64,000 bases of DNA, taken from positions 1 through 64,000 of the forward strand of contig NZ_JAAOLY010000005.1 of the NCBI RefSeq assembly GCF_011601275.1, given 5' to 3'. The notes under the pieces were generated by a model. That model did not search any database and was not told the origin of the DNA. It was given only the letters and a program-made list of their open reading frames with translations. Position 1 is the first letter of the stretch. Every line of letters begins with the position of its first letter. Source of the stretch: Janthinobacterium lividum. Its GTDB lineage: Bacteria; Pseudomonadota; Gammaproteobacteria; Burkholderiales; Burkholderiaceae_D. Made by a program: the position numbers and the translations under genes. Shown in pieces: positions 27,784 through 37,031 of the stretch.

Positions 27784-27958
27784 GCCATCCTCCGTAACGT
27801 GCAAGAATGTTGTATGTGTTCAACCGTAAAATCAGTAGTCAATGTACGGGAAAAGTACGGGAGACATAAGCACATTTCAGCGGACGCAGGAGGACGAAAA
27901 TGCTGCGTTCTCCTATGATGGAATAGTCCAGTGACATCCATTCAAGTGCAGGTTCGCC

Positions 27959-28006
27959 TCATTCACACTGCAGGGGTCGCAAGTTCGAAACTTGCACTTC
28001 CCACCA
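27959..28006 (+). other. tRNA-Val(CAC) 3' fragment, probable attachment site (att) scar
   Basis: Bases 27959-28006 read as the 3' half of a tRNA: anticodon loop TTCACAC (anticodon CAC), stem TGCAG, variable loop, a perfect T arm (GCAAG TTCGAAA CTTGC), acceptor strand and CCA end. The 5' half is absent and the sequence before the loop does not pair, so it is not a tRNA gene. Integrative elements that use a tRNA 3' end leave exactly such a copy at their far end. With the integrase relic just to the left, the element should extend leftwards, with the intact tRNA-Val at its other end outside this window. Confidence 0.8.
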
Positions 28007-28036
28007 AGAATTCGCAATACATCAAGTACTTATATT

Positions 28037-28067
28037 AAAGCCGACACATTATGTGGTCGGCTTTTTT
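28037..28067 (+). terminator. Rho-independent terminator after the tRNA fragment
   Basis: The stem AAGCCGAC / GTCGGCTT with a small loop is followed by TTTTTT. It lies 31 bases after the CCA end and is probably the original terminator of the tRNA-Val gene left at the island junction. It may also act on the minus-strand MFS gene ending at 28122. Confidence 0.75.
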
Positions 28068-28121
28068 ATTGTGCGAAGATAAAGGCAAGGGGCGGTTGAC
28101 CTTGCCAACCGTCGCCAGCGG

Positions 28122-29285
28122 CTAATGCGACAGCACCGAATCGCGCGACTTGTGCCCGAGGTAAGGCAGCAAGCTGATGAGACCAAGCACTGCCAGCGCG
28201 ACACCGACCCACAGCGGCGAGCGCAAGCCGTAGCCGGCGGCGATGCCGAGGCCGCCAAGCCATGAGCCGGCGCCCAGGCCGATGTTGATGACGGAGGTAT
28301 GGACGGTGTTGACCAGCGGCCCCGGATGGGCGGTCTTCATCACGCGGGCGATGATGGCGGGATTCATCGACATGCCGACCAGGCCCGTGACGACCAGCAA
28401 GGCGACGGTGATGGTCTTGTCGTGCGCGAAGACCGCGAACAGCGCCAGGCTGATGCTCAGGATGACCATGCCCCAGACCATGATGACGGTGGTGTAGCGG
28501 TCCGCATAACGGCCGACCATGCCATTGCCCACCACGTTGGCGACGCCGTAGATGCCCAGCAGCCAGGGGATGGCGGACATCGGAAAACCGGTAACTTCCG
28601 TCAGGATGGCCGCGAAGTAGCTGAACGCCGCGAAGATCGCGCCGATGATGAGGCCGCTGCTGGCATACGCCGCCCACAAGTGGCGGTTGCGGAACTCTGC
28701 CAGTTCATTGCCGAGGCTGACGACTTCGGATGGCTTGGTGCGCGGCACCAGCACGGTGATGAGCGCCAGGCACATCAGCGCGAGCAGGACCACCAGCCAG
28801 AAGCTGGCGCGCCATCCCAGGTGCTGGTCGATGAGGGTGGCGACCGGCACGCCCACCACCGAAGCGAGCATGAGGCCGCCGATCACGACGGCGGCGGCGC
28901 GTCCGCGCGCGTTGGGGCTGACGATATCGGCGCAGATCGCCAGGGACAGGCCAAAGCAGGTGGCGGCGGCCACGCCCGTGACCACCCGCGCGACGGCCAG
29001 GATGTCATAGCTGGTGGCGGAGGCGGCGGCGGATTGGGCCAGGACATAAAATCCCAGCAGCCACAGCAGCCCCTGCTTGTTCGGCACGCGCAGCTTGAGC
29101 AGGACGATGGTGCTCAGCGGCCCTCCGATGACCATGCCCATGGCGTAGAGGGAGATCAGATAGCCGATCCGTGTCACCGGTTCGTCCATGGCCAGGGCCA
29201 GTGACGGCATCATGCCCGCCACCATGAATTCGGATGTGGTTAACGAAAAGATCGTCAACCCCAGAATGTAAACAACCAGCGGCAT
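28122..29285 (-). CDS. MFS drug-efflux transporter beside the violacein operon
   Basis: The 387-residue major-facilitator transporter has twelve predicted membrane segments. The start at 29285 (MPLVVYILGLTIFSLTTSEFM) is chosen for AAGGAT seven bases upstream. The opening TSEFMVAGMMP and the loop containing RGRAAAVVIGG place it in the drug:H+ antiporter group of arabinose/chloramphenicol exporters (CmlR/AraJ-like). It follows vioE after 92 bases on the same strand, so it may be co-expressed and may export violacein or protect from it (inference). It could equally be an unrelated efflux gene. Confidence 0.85.
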   Translation of the reverse strand: MPLVVYILGLTIFSLTTSEFMVAGMMPSLALAMDEPVTRIGYLISLYAMGMVIGGPLSTIVLLKLRVPNKQGLLWLLGFYVLAQSAAASATSYDILAVARVVTGVAAATCFGLSLAICADIVSPNARGRAAAVVIGGLMLASVVGVPVATLIDQHLGWRASFWLVVLLALMCLALITVLVPRTKPSEVVSLGNELAEFRNRHLWAAYASSGLIIGAIFAAFSYFAAILTEVTGFPMSAIPWLLGIYGVANVVGNGMVGRYADRYTTVIMVWGMVILSISLALFAVFAHDKTITVALLVVTGLVGMSMNPAIIARVMKTAHPGPLVNTVHTSVINIGLGAGSWLGGLGIAAGYGLRSPLWVGVALAVLGLISLLPYLGHKSRDSVLSH

Positions 29286-29377
29286 AGCAATATCCTTCGA
29301 GAGTAATAACAAAAAACACTAGCCAGGGATGGCGCGCGCGCCGGCCGCATGCGGCCCTTGCAGGCGCCATGCCCTGG

Positions 29378-29959
29378 TCAGGTGTTGCAAGACGTAAAGA
29401 CGCTGTCCGGAATGTCGCCGACAGACAGATTGGGAAAGTCGCGTACCGAACGGTGCTGCAGGTCATTGCCCGTGACCATGCGCAGCAGGCGGTTGCCACC
29501 GGCCTCCAGGTAAAACACCGATGGCGGCTTGCCCGCTGGCTCGACTACCCAGGCATCCGCCTCCCGGCCCAGCACGCTGTGGCGGCCGTCGTGACGGGCG
29601 CCGCCGTCCAGCAGCACCGCTTGCGGCAGGAACAGCGCCTGAAACGGCGTCACCTCGTCGGCCAGCGCCGTTCCCTGCAGCTGTGCGCCAGTTGCCTGCG
29701 TCTGCCGTGCATAAGCCACTTTCTGCTTGCGGCTTTGTTCACGCCCGGCGTCGCCGGTTTCCGACATCCATAACAGGTGTCCATGTTCCTTTTCCGGCCA
29801 GGGGTTGAACAGGCCATCAATGCGGCAGATGTTGCGCGCATAGTCGAACCAGCAATAGCCGGACGTGATCTGGTCGTCCTCCTGCATCGGCGTCCAGTAG
29901 GAAACATAGGCGCTGCTCCATTGCATCGGCAGCAGCGGCGGGGAGACGTGTGTCGGCAT
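29378..29959 (-). CDS. vioE: Violacein biosynthesis protein VioE
   Basis: The 193-residue protein, close to the known 191, has the typical VioE sequence (PPLLPMQWSSAYVSYWTPMQEDDQITSGYCWFDYARNICRIDGLFNPWPEKE). VioE has no cofactor. It steers the imine dimer made by VioA and VioB to prodeoxyviolacein by an indole shift; without it chromopyrrolic acid forms. It lies 9 bases after vioD. Active-site positions reported for the fold (Tyr, Ser and Glu in the first 70 residues) appear present. Confidence 0.97.
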   Translation of the reverse strand: MPTHVSPPLLPMQWSSAYVSYWTPMQEDDQITSGYCWFDYARNICRIDGLFNPWPEKEHGHLLWMSETGDAGREQSRKQKVAYARQTQATGAQLQGTALADEVTPFQALFLPQAVLLDGGARHDGRHSVLGREADAWVVEPAGKPPSVFYLEAGGNRLLRMVTGNDLQHRSVRDFPNLSVGDIPDSVFTSCNT

Positions 29960-29968
29960 GGTATCTCC

Positions 29969-31087
29969 CTAGCGGCCCAGCGCGTAGCCAAGGCTGGCCA
30001 TCAGCGCTTCCTGCAGCGATGGCAAGTCCTTGCGGCGGGCGTCGAAGCTGGCGGTCAGCTCTGCATTGCTCAGGTCGATACGCTCGCCTACGGTTTCAAA
30101 CCACAGGCGGCTGGCGTTGGCGTGGTCCTTGAACAATTGCATCAGAGGCACGGCGCGGACATTGAAGCTGTCCAGGGCCGCGGCCGTGCCGGCTTCGGTA
30201 TTGAGGATTTTGACCAGCAGCAAGGCCGCCACCACCGCCATGGTGGTGCCATGGCCGATGGAAAAATGCCCCGATTGCAGCGCATCGCCGAGCAGGACGA
30301 ACTTGCCGTCGCAGGCCCGGTCGCGGCTGAGGGTCATGAAGTTGCGCCAGCCCTGGCCCGGTTGGCTCTGCAGCCCATGTTCGCCGAGCTCGGCTTTGAA
30401 CGTCTTGGCGATATATGCGGCGGCGTCGCGCTCGGACAGCGCTTCCAGCCCGGCCCTGGCGTACGTCTCTTCGCTGCATTCGACGATAAAGGTGCTCATC
30501 GTGTCCGAGTATTTGTAGGCATGGCCGATGAAAATGCCTTGCTCATTGCAGCGGAACACCAGGTTCATCTGGTCGAACAGCTGGGTGGTGCCGTACCAGA
30601 TGTATTTGTTGCGGCCGAAATCGATGTGCGGCACCAGCGCTGGCGGCAACTCCAGCGATTTGTAATTGACGCCATTCGCCACCACGACCAGGTCGTACTC
30701 GGCTTCCAGCTGCGCCCGGGGCGCCGGCGGCGTTTCGTAGCTGATCGCGATGCCGGCCGCCACGCACTTGGCGCGCAGTGCTTGCACCAGGGCCTGGCGT
30801 CCGACGCCGCACAGGGTCACGCCGGTGCTCATCAGGTTGGGCTGGTCGTGGTGCACGAGCTTGAACTCTTCCAGGAACTGCGGATTGAGCCGTTCCGGCT
30901 GCTCCAGATAGGAGAGCGGATTGGCCGGGTGGCGCGGCGGCCGTCCAGGCAGCACGACGCCCCAGCCCAGCACTTCTTCCGGGGTATTTTTTTCCGTGAT
31001 GCTGATATTCCAGCCGGGCTGGGCTTGTTTCATCTGACTGGCGAAGAGCAGTCCTGCGGGGCCTGCGCCGATAACGAGAATGTTCAT
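29969..31087 (-). CDS. vioD: VioD tryptophan-ring hydroxylase
   Basis: The 372-residue FAD monooxygenase begins MNILVIGAGPAGLLFASQMK, a Rossmann GxGxxG motif. A second conserved block DRACDGKFVLLGDALQSGHFSIGHGT is the GD motif that contacts FAD. VioD hydroxylates C5 of one indole ring of protodeoxyviolaceinate with NADPH and oxygen. The length equals the Chromobacterium enzyme. The start codon overlaps the vioC stop by one base. Confidence 0.97.
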   Translation of the reverse strand: MNILVIGAGPAGLLFASQMKQAQPGWNISITEKNTPEEVLGWGVVLPGRPPRHPANPLSYLEQPERLNPQFLEEFKLVHHDQPNLMSTGVTLCGVGRQALVQALRAKCVAAGIAISYETPPAPRAQLEAEYDLVVVANGVNYKSLELPPALVPHIDFGRNKYIWYGTTQLFDQMNLVFRCNEQGIFIGHAYKYSDTMSTFIVECSEETYARAGLEALSERDAAAYIAKTFKAELGEHGLQSQPGQGWRNFMTLSRDRACDGKFVLLGDALQSGHFSIGHGTTMAVVAALLLVKILNTEAGTAAALDSFNVRAVPLMQLFKDHANASRLWFETVGERIDLSNAELTASFDARRKDLPSLQEALMASLGYALGR

Positions 31088-32376
31088 TAATTTACCCTTC
31101 CAAGTTTGTACCAAACGTTTTGTTTCTTCTGGATTTGCTGCAATTCATCGTAAGGAACCGATGTGAAGTACAGTTTCTCCGCCATGTCTGGCGGATAAAC
31201 ACGGGGGAATTTCTTGTGCATGTAGCGCGTGTAGCGCGTCTGCAGGAAGAAAATCAGATTCGGATTGCTCAGCGCTTCATAGTTGGCGATCGCCATGTCC
31301 TGCATGGCGTCCGCCTGCACCTTGCGCTGCTGCGTGAACTCGGACAGGGCAGGGCCCAGGGCATTGCCATGCTTTTCCAGCATGGAAACGAAGACGTGGA
31401 CGTCTTCCAGCGCCATGTTCATGCCTTGTCCGAGGAAGGGGGCGGTGGCATGCGCCGCATCGCCGATCAGCAGGATATTGGCCTTGTAGTGGAAGGTGCT
31501 GGATCGGACATTGATGAGGTCGTTGCTGGGCAGCGCCATGAACTGGTCGATCATCTCTTTGCGGCGGTCCGGCGGCAGGTTGCCGAAGTAGCGGCTGAAG
31601 AAGTCGGCCATGGCTTCGCGGTTGAGCGTGCCCAGGCTGGGCGTGCCCGTGTAGGGCAGGCACAGGGCGAAGCTGATGCTGCCGTCCGGAATGGTGGCCG
31701 CGCGGCCGGCAAACAGGCCCTTGGAATCCATGCCGAAGAAATACAGCAAATCCTTCCGGAAACCCAGATCCGCCGCGTTCGGCAAGACCAGCGTCTTGTA
31801 GCCGTGGCGGAAGTAACTCTGTTTGAACTCGAAACGGCGCACGCCGCTTTGCATGGCGCGCCGCACGGCCGAGTGGGCGCCGTCGGCGCCGATGACCAGG
31901 TCGCCATGCAGCTGCTGCACGGCGCCGTCCGGGCCCTGGATCAGCACGATTTTTCTTTCCAGGTCGACATCCAGGCATTTATGCTCAAAGTAATACTTCA
32001 CTTCGTGCAGGGCGGCATGCCGGTTCAGCAGGCGCTGGAAGGCGGTGCGGTCCAGCGACAGGGGAAACAGGCCTTCGAGCGGGGTCAGCTCGCGTATGCG
32101 GTGCCGGCCGCCCACGCAAAATGCCATGCCGACGATGGGTTCGCCGCACTGGTCGAGCTCCTGCTTGCTGATGCCAGCTCCCAGGACGGCCTTGATGCCG
32201 CGCACCGTCATGCTCACGCCGATGGCACGCGAGTTGACCGGGTCCGCGTTTGCAGTATTCTCCAGCAGCGGATCGCCGCGTTTTTCGATAACGTGGACAT
32301 CGTGTCCCCGTTGCGCCAGATAAATGGCGCTGAGGCTACCTGCCAGGCCTCCGCCGACGATAATGATTTTATGCAT
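31087..32376 (-). CDS. vioC: VioC violacein synthase (FAD monooxygenase)
   Basis: The 429-residue protein has an N-terminal FAD site (IIIVGGGLAGSLSAIYLAQRG), the DG motif (DLVIGADGAHSAVRRAM) and the GD motif (ILLIGDAAHATAPFLGQGMNMALED), as in kynurenine-monooxygenase-type enzymes. VioC oxidises C2 of the second indole ring and completes violacein; acting early it yields deoxyviolacein. The length matches known VioC. The gene starts one base after the vioB stop, with AGAGG as its ribosome-binding site. Confidence 0.97.
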   Translation of the reverse strand: MHKIIIVGGGLAGSLSAIYLAQRGHDVHVIEKRGDPLLENTANADPVNSRAIGVSMTVRGIKAVLGAGISKQELDQCGEPIVGMAFCVGGRHRIRELTPLEGLFPLSLDRTAFQRLLNRHAALHEVKYYFEHKCLDVDLERKIVLIQGPDGAVQQLHGDLVIGADGAHSAVRRAMQSGVRRFEFKQSYFRHGYKTLVLPNAADLGFRKDLLYFFGMDSKGLFAGRAATIPDGSISFALCLPYTGTPSLGTLNREAMADFFSRYFGNLPPDRRKEMIDQFMALPSNDLINVRSSTFHYKANILLIGDAAHATAPFLGQGMNMALEDVHVFVSMLEKHGNALGPALSEFTQQRKVQADAMQDMAIANYEALSNPNLIFFLQTRYTRYMHKKFPRVYPPDMAEKLYFTSVPYDELQQIQKKQNVWYKLGRVN

Positions 32377-32377
32377 T

Positions 32378-35300
32378 TCAAGCCTCTCTTGACATCTTTC
32401 CCCGAGATAAATCGGTAAGTTGCTGATTAAAAAACTCCAACATCTCTATCGGTGCCATGCCGATGACATCGCTCTCAAGGCCGCGCGCGTACTGCGCCAG
32501 CGCCTGGCATTTCTGCGCCAGCATGTTGCAGCCCAGGCTGTAGTCGCTGCTGATGAGGCTGCTGACCGGCTCTGGCACGGGCGGTCCCGCATGGCGGCCG
32601 GGCACGCCGGACGGCATGTTCATCAGGGCGGCCGACAGGGGACGCAACAGGCCGGTCATGATGTCGATGGACGCATTCATCAGGCGCGAGCGGCGCAGGC
32701 TGCCCAGCGGCCGCTGCGCGAAATGGTGCGCCATCATCAAAAAGGTCAGTTCGTAGCAGCCTTGATACAGCTGCATCAGCGCGCGCGCCTTCCGGTCGGT
32801 CACCACGGTGCAGTCCGCACGCGCTTCCAGCACGGGATTCTTCAGCGCCGGCAGCGCCGGCTCGAACGGTTTGCCGCAGGCTGAAAACTTGCCGGCCACG
32901 GCGCGCAGCCGCTGGAAGTGCGACGAGGCGAAATGCGGCGAATCGACGGCCACGCCTTCCCCCTGTTCGGTGACGAAGTCGATGGCAAACAGCGCGCTGT
33001 CGCGGTCCGATACTTCCAGCTGGTAGCCGGGATAGGCGCGGTTGGTCAGTTCTTTCAGGAACAGGTGGTGTTCGCCGCCGCGCTTGCCGCCGCCGCTTTC
33101 GAACAGGCCGGGCAATTCGGCAACGGCCTGGCGGATCGCGATATAGAAGGTGGCAATGGATTTGCCCGGCGTGGGAATGTAGTCGGGCCATTCGAAACGC
33201 ACGAAACGGGCCAGCACGTGTTCGGAAAATGGTTCGAACGCAAATTCCGTGTCCAGGCCGAAACGCTTGCGCGCCAACTGGCCCAGCACCGGGGTGCCGC
33301 TATAAAACGGTTCGCCAAGCGCCATCAACACATTGTTGACTAATAAATAGTGAATCATTTCTTCATGGGCGATCTCCAGCAGCGCGCCGCGCGTGCCGCT
33401 GTTGCGGCGCCGGTCTTCGGCGCCGCAGGCCAGCTCCAGCTCGGCCGGCAGCCAGCGGCCTGCCTGCACCAGCGCCGCCCCCTGCGCATAATTGGGAATC
33501 GAATACGCGGCATACAGGTATTGCAGCATCAGCGACAGTTCCAGGTCGATGGCCTTTTTCAGTTCCTCGATCAGCTCGGCCTTGCTGCCGATGACAGGCG
33601 GCACCGCCGCTTCCGGCACCGCCGCCTTGGCCTTTGCCTCGACCTGCGTCAGGTATTTCAGGAACAGGCGCGACTTTGGCAGCGACAGTTCGCGGGTGCT
33701 GGGCATGTAGTAGCTCTTGTCGCGGTTCTGCGGATCGCACATCTGCCACATCAGGCGCGAATAGGTTTCGCACTTGCACTGGTCCGCCAGGCTGAAGACC
33801 TTGTCCGACATGAATGGATACACGAGCTCGTAATAGCTCATCACATGCCGGTAGAGGAAGGCGTAGTCGACCTGTTCGGCCGGTACGTCGTCGAGGTCCC
33901 AGTCGTCGGGCAGCACGCGCACGCCGAGGTATTGCTTATCCTTGCCTGCTCCCAGCACGATCCTGGTCGCGCCCGGCTGGCGCCCCGTCAGGGTCAGCGC
34001 CGTGTAGCCATGTCCGAGCGGCGACGGCTGCTGCTCCACGGCCAGCAGCGCGCCGTCCTCGGCCTGCGCCGGCAGGGACGCAGGCGCCGCCAGTTCGCCG
34101 CGGAAACGGCTTTGCACGGTGATCGTCTGCGGAAATTGCTCATGCTTGTTGCGGTTCGGCGCTTCCAGGTACAGCTGGTTGCTGTCCGATTGCAGTACCC
34201 AGTCGGTTTCGTCCCACCGCGCCTGCGCGCTGCCCAGGCTGAGCGAACCCGTGGCTGCGCCGGCGTGCTGCAGCGGCACGTCGAAGACGCCGTGATGGCG
34301 CCAGTAGTCGCGGTACAACTGCTCGGGTATCCGCGCCAGCAAGGTGCCGGCGCCGTCCTGCAGTAGCAGGTCGCCGAGTGCCTGCTTGTCGCCCAGGGCA
34401 TGCGTGGGATGCTGTTCCGAGACGGCGCGCGGGTCGCGCGTGGTGAAGGGAATGGCGGTCGGCATGTTGAAAGTGACGCGGTCCGCATCCATTTTCACCA
34501 GCACCGGTCCCAGGCTGCCCTGGCGCGGCTGCAGCAGGCGGCCGGCCGGATAGGTTGCCAGCTCGTCGCGCCGCCACAGGCCGATGCTGCCGGCCAAGTC
34601 GTAGAACACGGGCGAATCGGGTTTTAGCGGCGTCGACATATTGAACAGCGCATATTGCACCGTCAGGCCCAGCACCGCGTCGTCGGCCAGGGCTTGCCGC
34701 AAGGCCTGCATGCTGGCCGGCAGCGGCAGATCTCCATTGAACAGGAAATGCGGATCTTGCTTGGCCACCGAAAACTGGAACAGCCTGGAGCGGCCGAATT
34801 CCTCGTCCAGGAAATGCCCGCTGCGTTCCGTGACATGGCCGCTGCCGAGCCAGCGTACCGAGTGCGCCTGCGCGATATCGGCTGTGAACAAGGTGGGCGT
34901 GTTGGGCGTGGCCAGCTTGTCGCTCAAGGTGAACTGGCCGGCGTAGATCAGCGTGGTGTCCGGCTGTGCCGGGTTGTTGTCAATCCACCTGGCGCGGTTG
35001 AACGTCGTGCGCAGATACTCGTTGTAGTGGCCCCACAGGGCCAGCTTGGCGCCCACCAGCGCGTCCTGCGTATCGACCTCGCCGTCGCGCAGCTGAACCC
35101 CCGTGATCCGCGCGTTTTCCCACGAGAAATGATTGTTGCCGCAAAAATTGTAGCCCGCCGCCTGGCTGAAGACGCCGTCCGGATCGGGTTTTCCCTCCGC
35201 ATTGAAGCGGGGGGCAAGCTGTTTCAGGTGCGCATGGAATTCGGACGGCGGCCGGCTCAGGTCGACAGCTTTGCCCGCCATCGATACCGCATTCGTGGCG

Positions 35301-35395
35301 ATATCGATGTTGCCGTGCGTATTGCCATTCCCCGTCGGCACATTGGCGCGGGCAAAACCCCGAAAATGCAGGCGGGGGAAGTCAAGTAGGCTCAT
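32378..35395 (-). CDS. vioB: VioB iminophenyl-pyruvate-type dimer synthase (heme protein)
   Basis: At 1005 residues it is close to the 998 of Chromobacterium VioB. The N-terminus (LLDFPRLHFRGFARANVPTGN) and a ferritin-like C-terminal half (ELSLMLQYLYAAYSIPNYA and IAHEEMIHYLLVNNVLMALG, with Glu and His ligands) are typical of the RebD/VioB family. It couples two indole-3-pyruvate imines produced by VioA using heme and peroxide. Start and vioA stop overlap (ATGA). Confidence 0.97.
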   Translation of the reverse strand: MSLLDFPRLHFRGFARANVPTGNGNTHGNIDIATNAVSMAGKAVDLSRPPSEFHAHLKQLAPRFNAEGKPDPDGVFSQAAGYNFCGNNHFSWENARITGVQLRDGEVDTQDALVGAKLALWGHYNEYLRTTFNRARWIDNNPAQPDTTLIYAGQFTLSDKLATPNTPTLFTADIAQAHSVRWLGSGHVTERSGHFLDEEFGRSRLFQFSVAKQDPHFLFNGDLPLPASMQALRQALADDAVLGLTVQYALFNMSTPLKPDSPVFYDLAGSIGLWRRDELATYPAGRLLQPRQGSLGPVLVKMDADRVTFNMPTAIPFTTRDPRAVSEQHPTHALGDKQALGDLLLQDGAGTLLARIPEQLYRDYWRHHGVFDVPLQHAGAATGSLSLGSAQARWDETDWVLQSDSNQLYLEAPNRNKHEQFPQTITVQSRFRGELAAPASLPAQAEDGALLAVEQQPSPLGHGYTALTLTGRQPGATRIVLGAGKDKQYLGVRVLPDDWDLDDVPAEQVDYAFLYRHVMSYYELVYPFMSDKVFSLADQCKCETYSRLMWQMCDPQNRDKSYYMPSTRELSLPKSRLFLKYLTQVEAKAKAAVPEAAVPPVIGSKAELIEELKKAIDLELSLMLQYLYAAYSIPNYAQGAALVQAGRWLPAELELACGAEDRRRNSGTRGALLEIAHEEMIHYLLVNNVLMALGEPFYSGTPVLGQLARKRFGLDTEFAFEPFSEHVLARFVRFEWPDYIPTPGKSIATFYIAIRQAVAELPGLFESGGGKRGGEHHLFLKELTNRAYPGYQLEVSDRDSALFAIDFVTEQGEGVAVDSPHFASSHFQRLRAVAGKFSACGKPFEPALPALKNPVLEARADCTVVTDRKARALMQLYQGCYELTFLMMAHHFAQRPLGSLRRSRLMNASIDIMTGLLRPLSAALMNMPSGVPGRHAGPPVPEPVSSLISSDYSLGCNMLAQKCQALAQYARGLESDVIGMAPIEMLEFFNQQLTDLSRGKMSREA

Positions 35396-36699
35396 GCGCG
35401 CTCGGTCGAGGAAGTGATGAAGGTATCATTGGCGGCCGCGACCTCGTCCAGTTGAGCTAGCCGTTGCAGCAACAGACCGCTGGCTTGCTGGGCGCTGATC
35501 AGGCTGCCTTCCATCCAGCCGCAATGCCCGGTATAGGCATCCGAGCAGGAAATGATGCCGTCCCGGTGCAGCAGGACGGCCGGGTGTTCGGCTTCCGGTT
35601 CCACGCAAAACTCGACGCCATGCGGCCAGAACTTGTGGAAGTGCGCCTTGATCCGCGGCAGCGGCCGGCCATCGAGCGGCAGGACTTCTTCCAGGTGGCC
35701 GCGGACACGCTCCAGGTACACGTCTTCACCGAGTTCCAGGCTGTCGCGCCAGTAGCTGGCACTTTTGCTGTCGGTGTAGAACAGCACATACTTGTCGCTC
35801 TTGAAGTAGATCTTGCGCAGGGGATTTGCCGCCATCAGCACCTTGTCGGTCAGCCCCAGCGCGTCCCACCAGGCCGTGTCGAACGTAAGGAAACCCTTGA
35901 ACAGGGGCAGCGAGTCGTACTGGAACGGGCTCCAGGCGGCCGGGAAATCCAGGTTCAGGCGCGGCATGGCGGATGGCGGGATCGCCATCACCAGATGACG
36001 TGTGCGGTGCATCTGCGTGTCGCCGTGGTGGCTGAAGGCGAGCACATGGTCGGCGCCCGATTTTTCAACGGACAGCAAGCGATGTTCGAGCTGGAATTCC
36101 ACGCCGGCGACCTGGGCCTGGTGCTGCAACTGGCACAGCAGCGCGTGGTAGCCGTCGGTGGCATAGTGCCACTGGTTGGTGGCATTTTCCGTGAAGTGCT
36201 GCGTTTCCGGGTGTTTCTTGATGATGTCGTAGGCCATGGCCGCCGACACCATCGGCAGCAGCAAGGCGTCATAGCCGGTCGCCTTGATGATGTGGCTGGC
36301 CTTCTCGGCGCCCAGGTAATGGCTGACGAAATCGAGGAAGGAGAGGTTCGGATGCTCTGCCAGCCTCGGGCTCAGCTCATCCAGCGTCGCCTTCAGCTCG
36401 TCCAGCACGCTATCGTGGGAGATGACCTCGGTGAACGGGTAGACCGCATGCGGCAGACCGCTGCCCTGCATCAGTTGCTGGAAATGCGGATGCAGCTGCG
36501 GCGAATAGCGGGCGGCGCCGAGTTCGGCGATTTCCTCGTCATCTATTTTCCGCGACTGGATGCGGCCGCCCACGGTGGCATTCAGGTCGAATACCCGGAT
36601 GCGCAGCTTCCTGTCGGCGGCGGCGCCGATCAGGCGGCTGGCGCAAGTCAAGCCGCCTATGCCGGCGCCAACGATGCAGATGTCAGAATACGTGCTCAT
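35392..36699 (-). CDS. vioA: VioA L-tryptophan oxidase
   Basis: The 435-residue flavin amine oxidase is the first gene of the operon. ATG 36699 is preceded by AAGGAAT at seven bases, better than the in-frame ATG at 36723. FAD motifs are ICIVGAGIGGLTCASRL and FDLNATVGGRIQSRK. It oxidises L-tryptophan to indole-3-pyruvate imine, releasing peroxide that VioB uses. The roughly 245 bases upstream should hold the violacein promoter. I looked for a LuxR-type box like that of Chromobacterium vioA and found none convincing. Confidence 0.97.
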   Translation of the reverse strand: MSTYSDICIVGAGIGGLTCASRLIGAAADRKLRIRVFDLNATVGGRIQSRKIDDEEIAELGAARYSPQLHPHFQQLMQGSGLPHAVYPFTEVISHDSVLDELKATLDELSPRLAEHPNLSFLDFVSHYLGAEKASHIIKATGYDALLLPMVSAAMAYDIIKKHPETQHFTENATNQWHYATDGYHALLCQLQHQAQVAGVEFQLEHRLLSVEKSGADHVLAFSHHGDTQMHRTRHLVMAIPPSAMPRLNLDFPAAWSPFQYDSLPLFKGFLTFDTAWWDALGLTDKVLMAANPLRKIYFKSDKYVLFYTDSKSASYWRDSLELGEDVYLERVRGHLEEVLPLDGRPLPRIKAHFHKFWPHGVEFCVEPEAEHPAVLLHRDGIISCSDAYTGHCGWMEGSLISAQQASGLLLQRLAQLDEVAAANDTFITSSTERA

Positions 36700-36944
36700 A
36701 CGAAATTCCTTTTTAACGTTCATTAATCAAAAGGCTGCAAAATCGCCAGCAAAAGTTGCCCCTGCGCGTGTACGCAAGGGACAGGGACGCTGCGTGTTAC
36801 GGCACTTGGCGAGCGTTATCAGCTGGGGAATGAAGAGCCTGGCGAAAACTGGCGTTGTGTCTGGAATGGTCGATTCTTGGCAGCAGAGTTTCTGTTTCAG
36901 ATCAAGGATGGCACCGACATTAGCCCAGGCATCGGGCACCCAAT

Positions 36945-36958
36945 TTGATAAATATCAA
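36945..36958 (+). promoter_or_regulatory. Perfect FNR/Anr-type box in the 332-base vioA upstream region
   Basis: TTGATAAATATCAA fits TTGATN4ATCAA exactly. It lies 74 bases before the ATG of the small membrane-protein gene at 37032 and 246 bases upstream of the vioA start on the other strand. With the box centred at -41.5 a start of transcription near 36993 would be expected, and TGATAT at 36986-36991 is a rough -10. No other gene is visible between 36700 and 37031. Confidence 0.6.
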
Positions 36959-37031
36959 TGTAGTTGCCGTCTGCCAAGCGTGCGCTGATATCGCGGAAAT
37001 GTTGCTACGCTCCTCGCAAACGGGAGGCGCC

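Noticed and set aside
27959..28006. A functional tRNA-Val gene
   Set aside because: The 5' half and the anticodon stem partner are missing; only the 3' part remains.
31120..32418. A 432-codon plus-strand frame opposite vioC
   Set aside because: vioC is unmistakable on the other strand; the antisense frame has no motifs.
36700..36944. LuxR/CviR-type box for vioA
   Set aside because: No inverted repeat of the expected CTG...CAG form was convincing.
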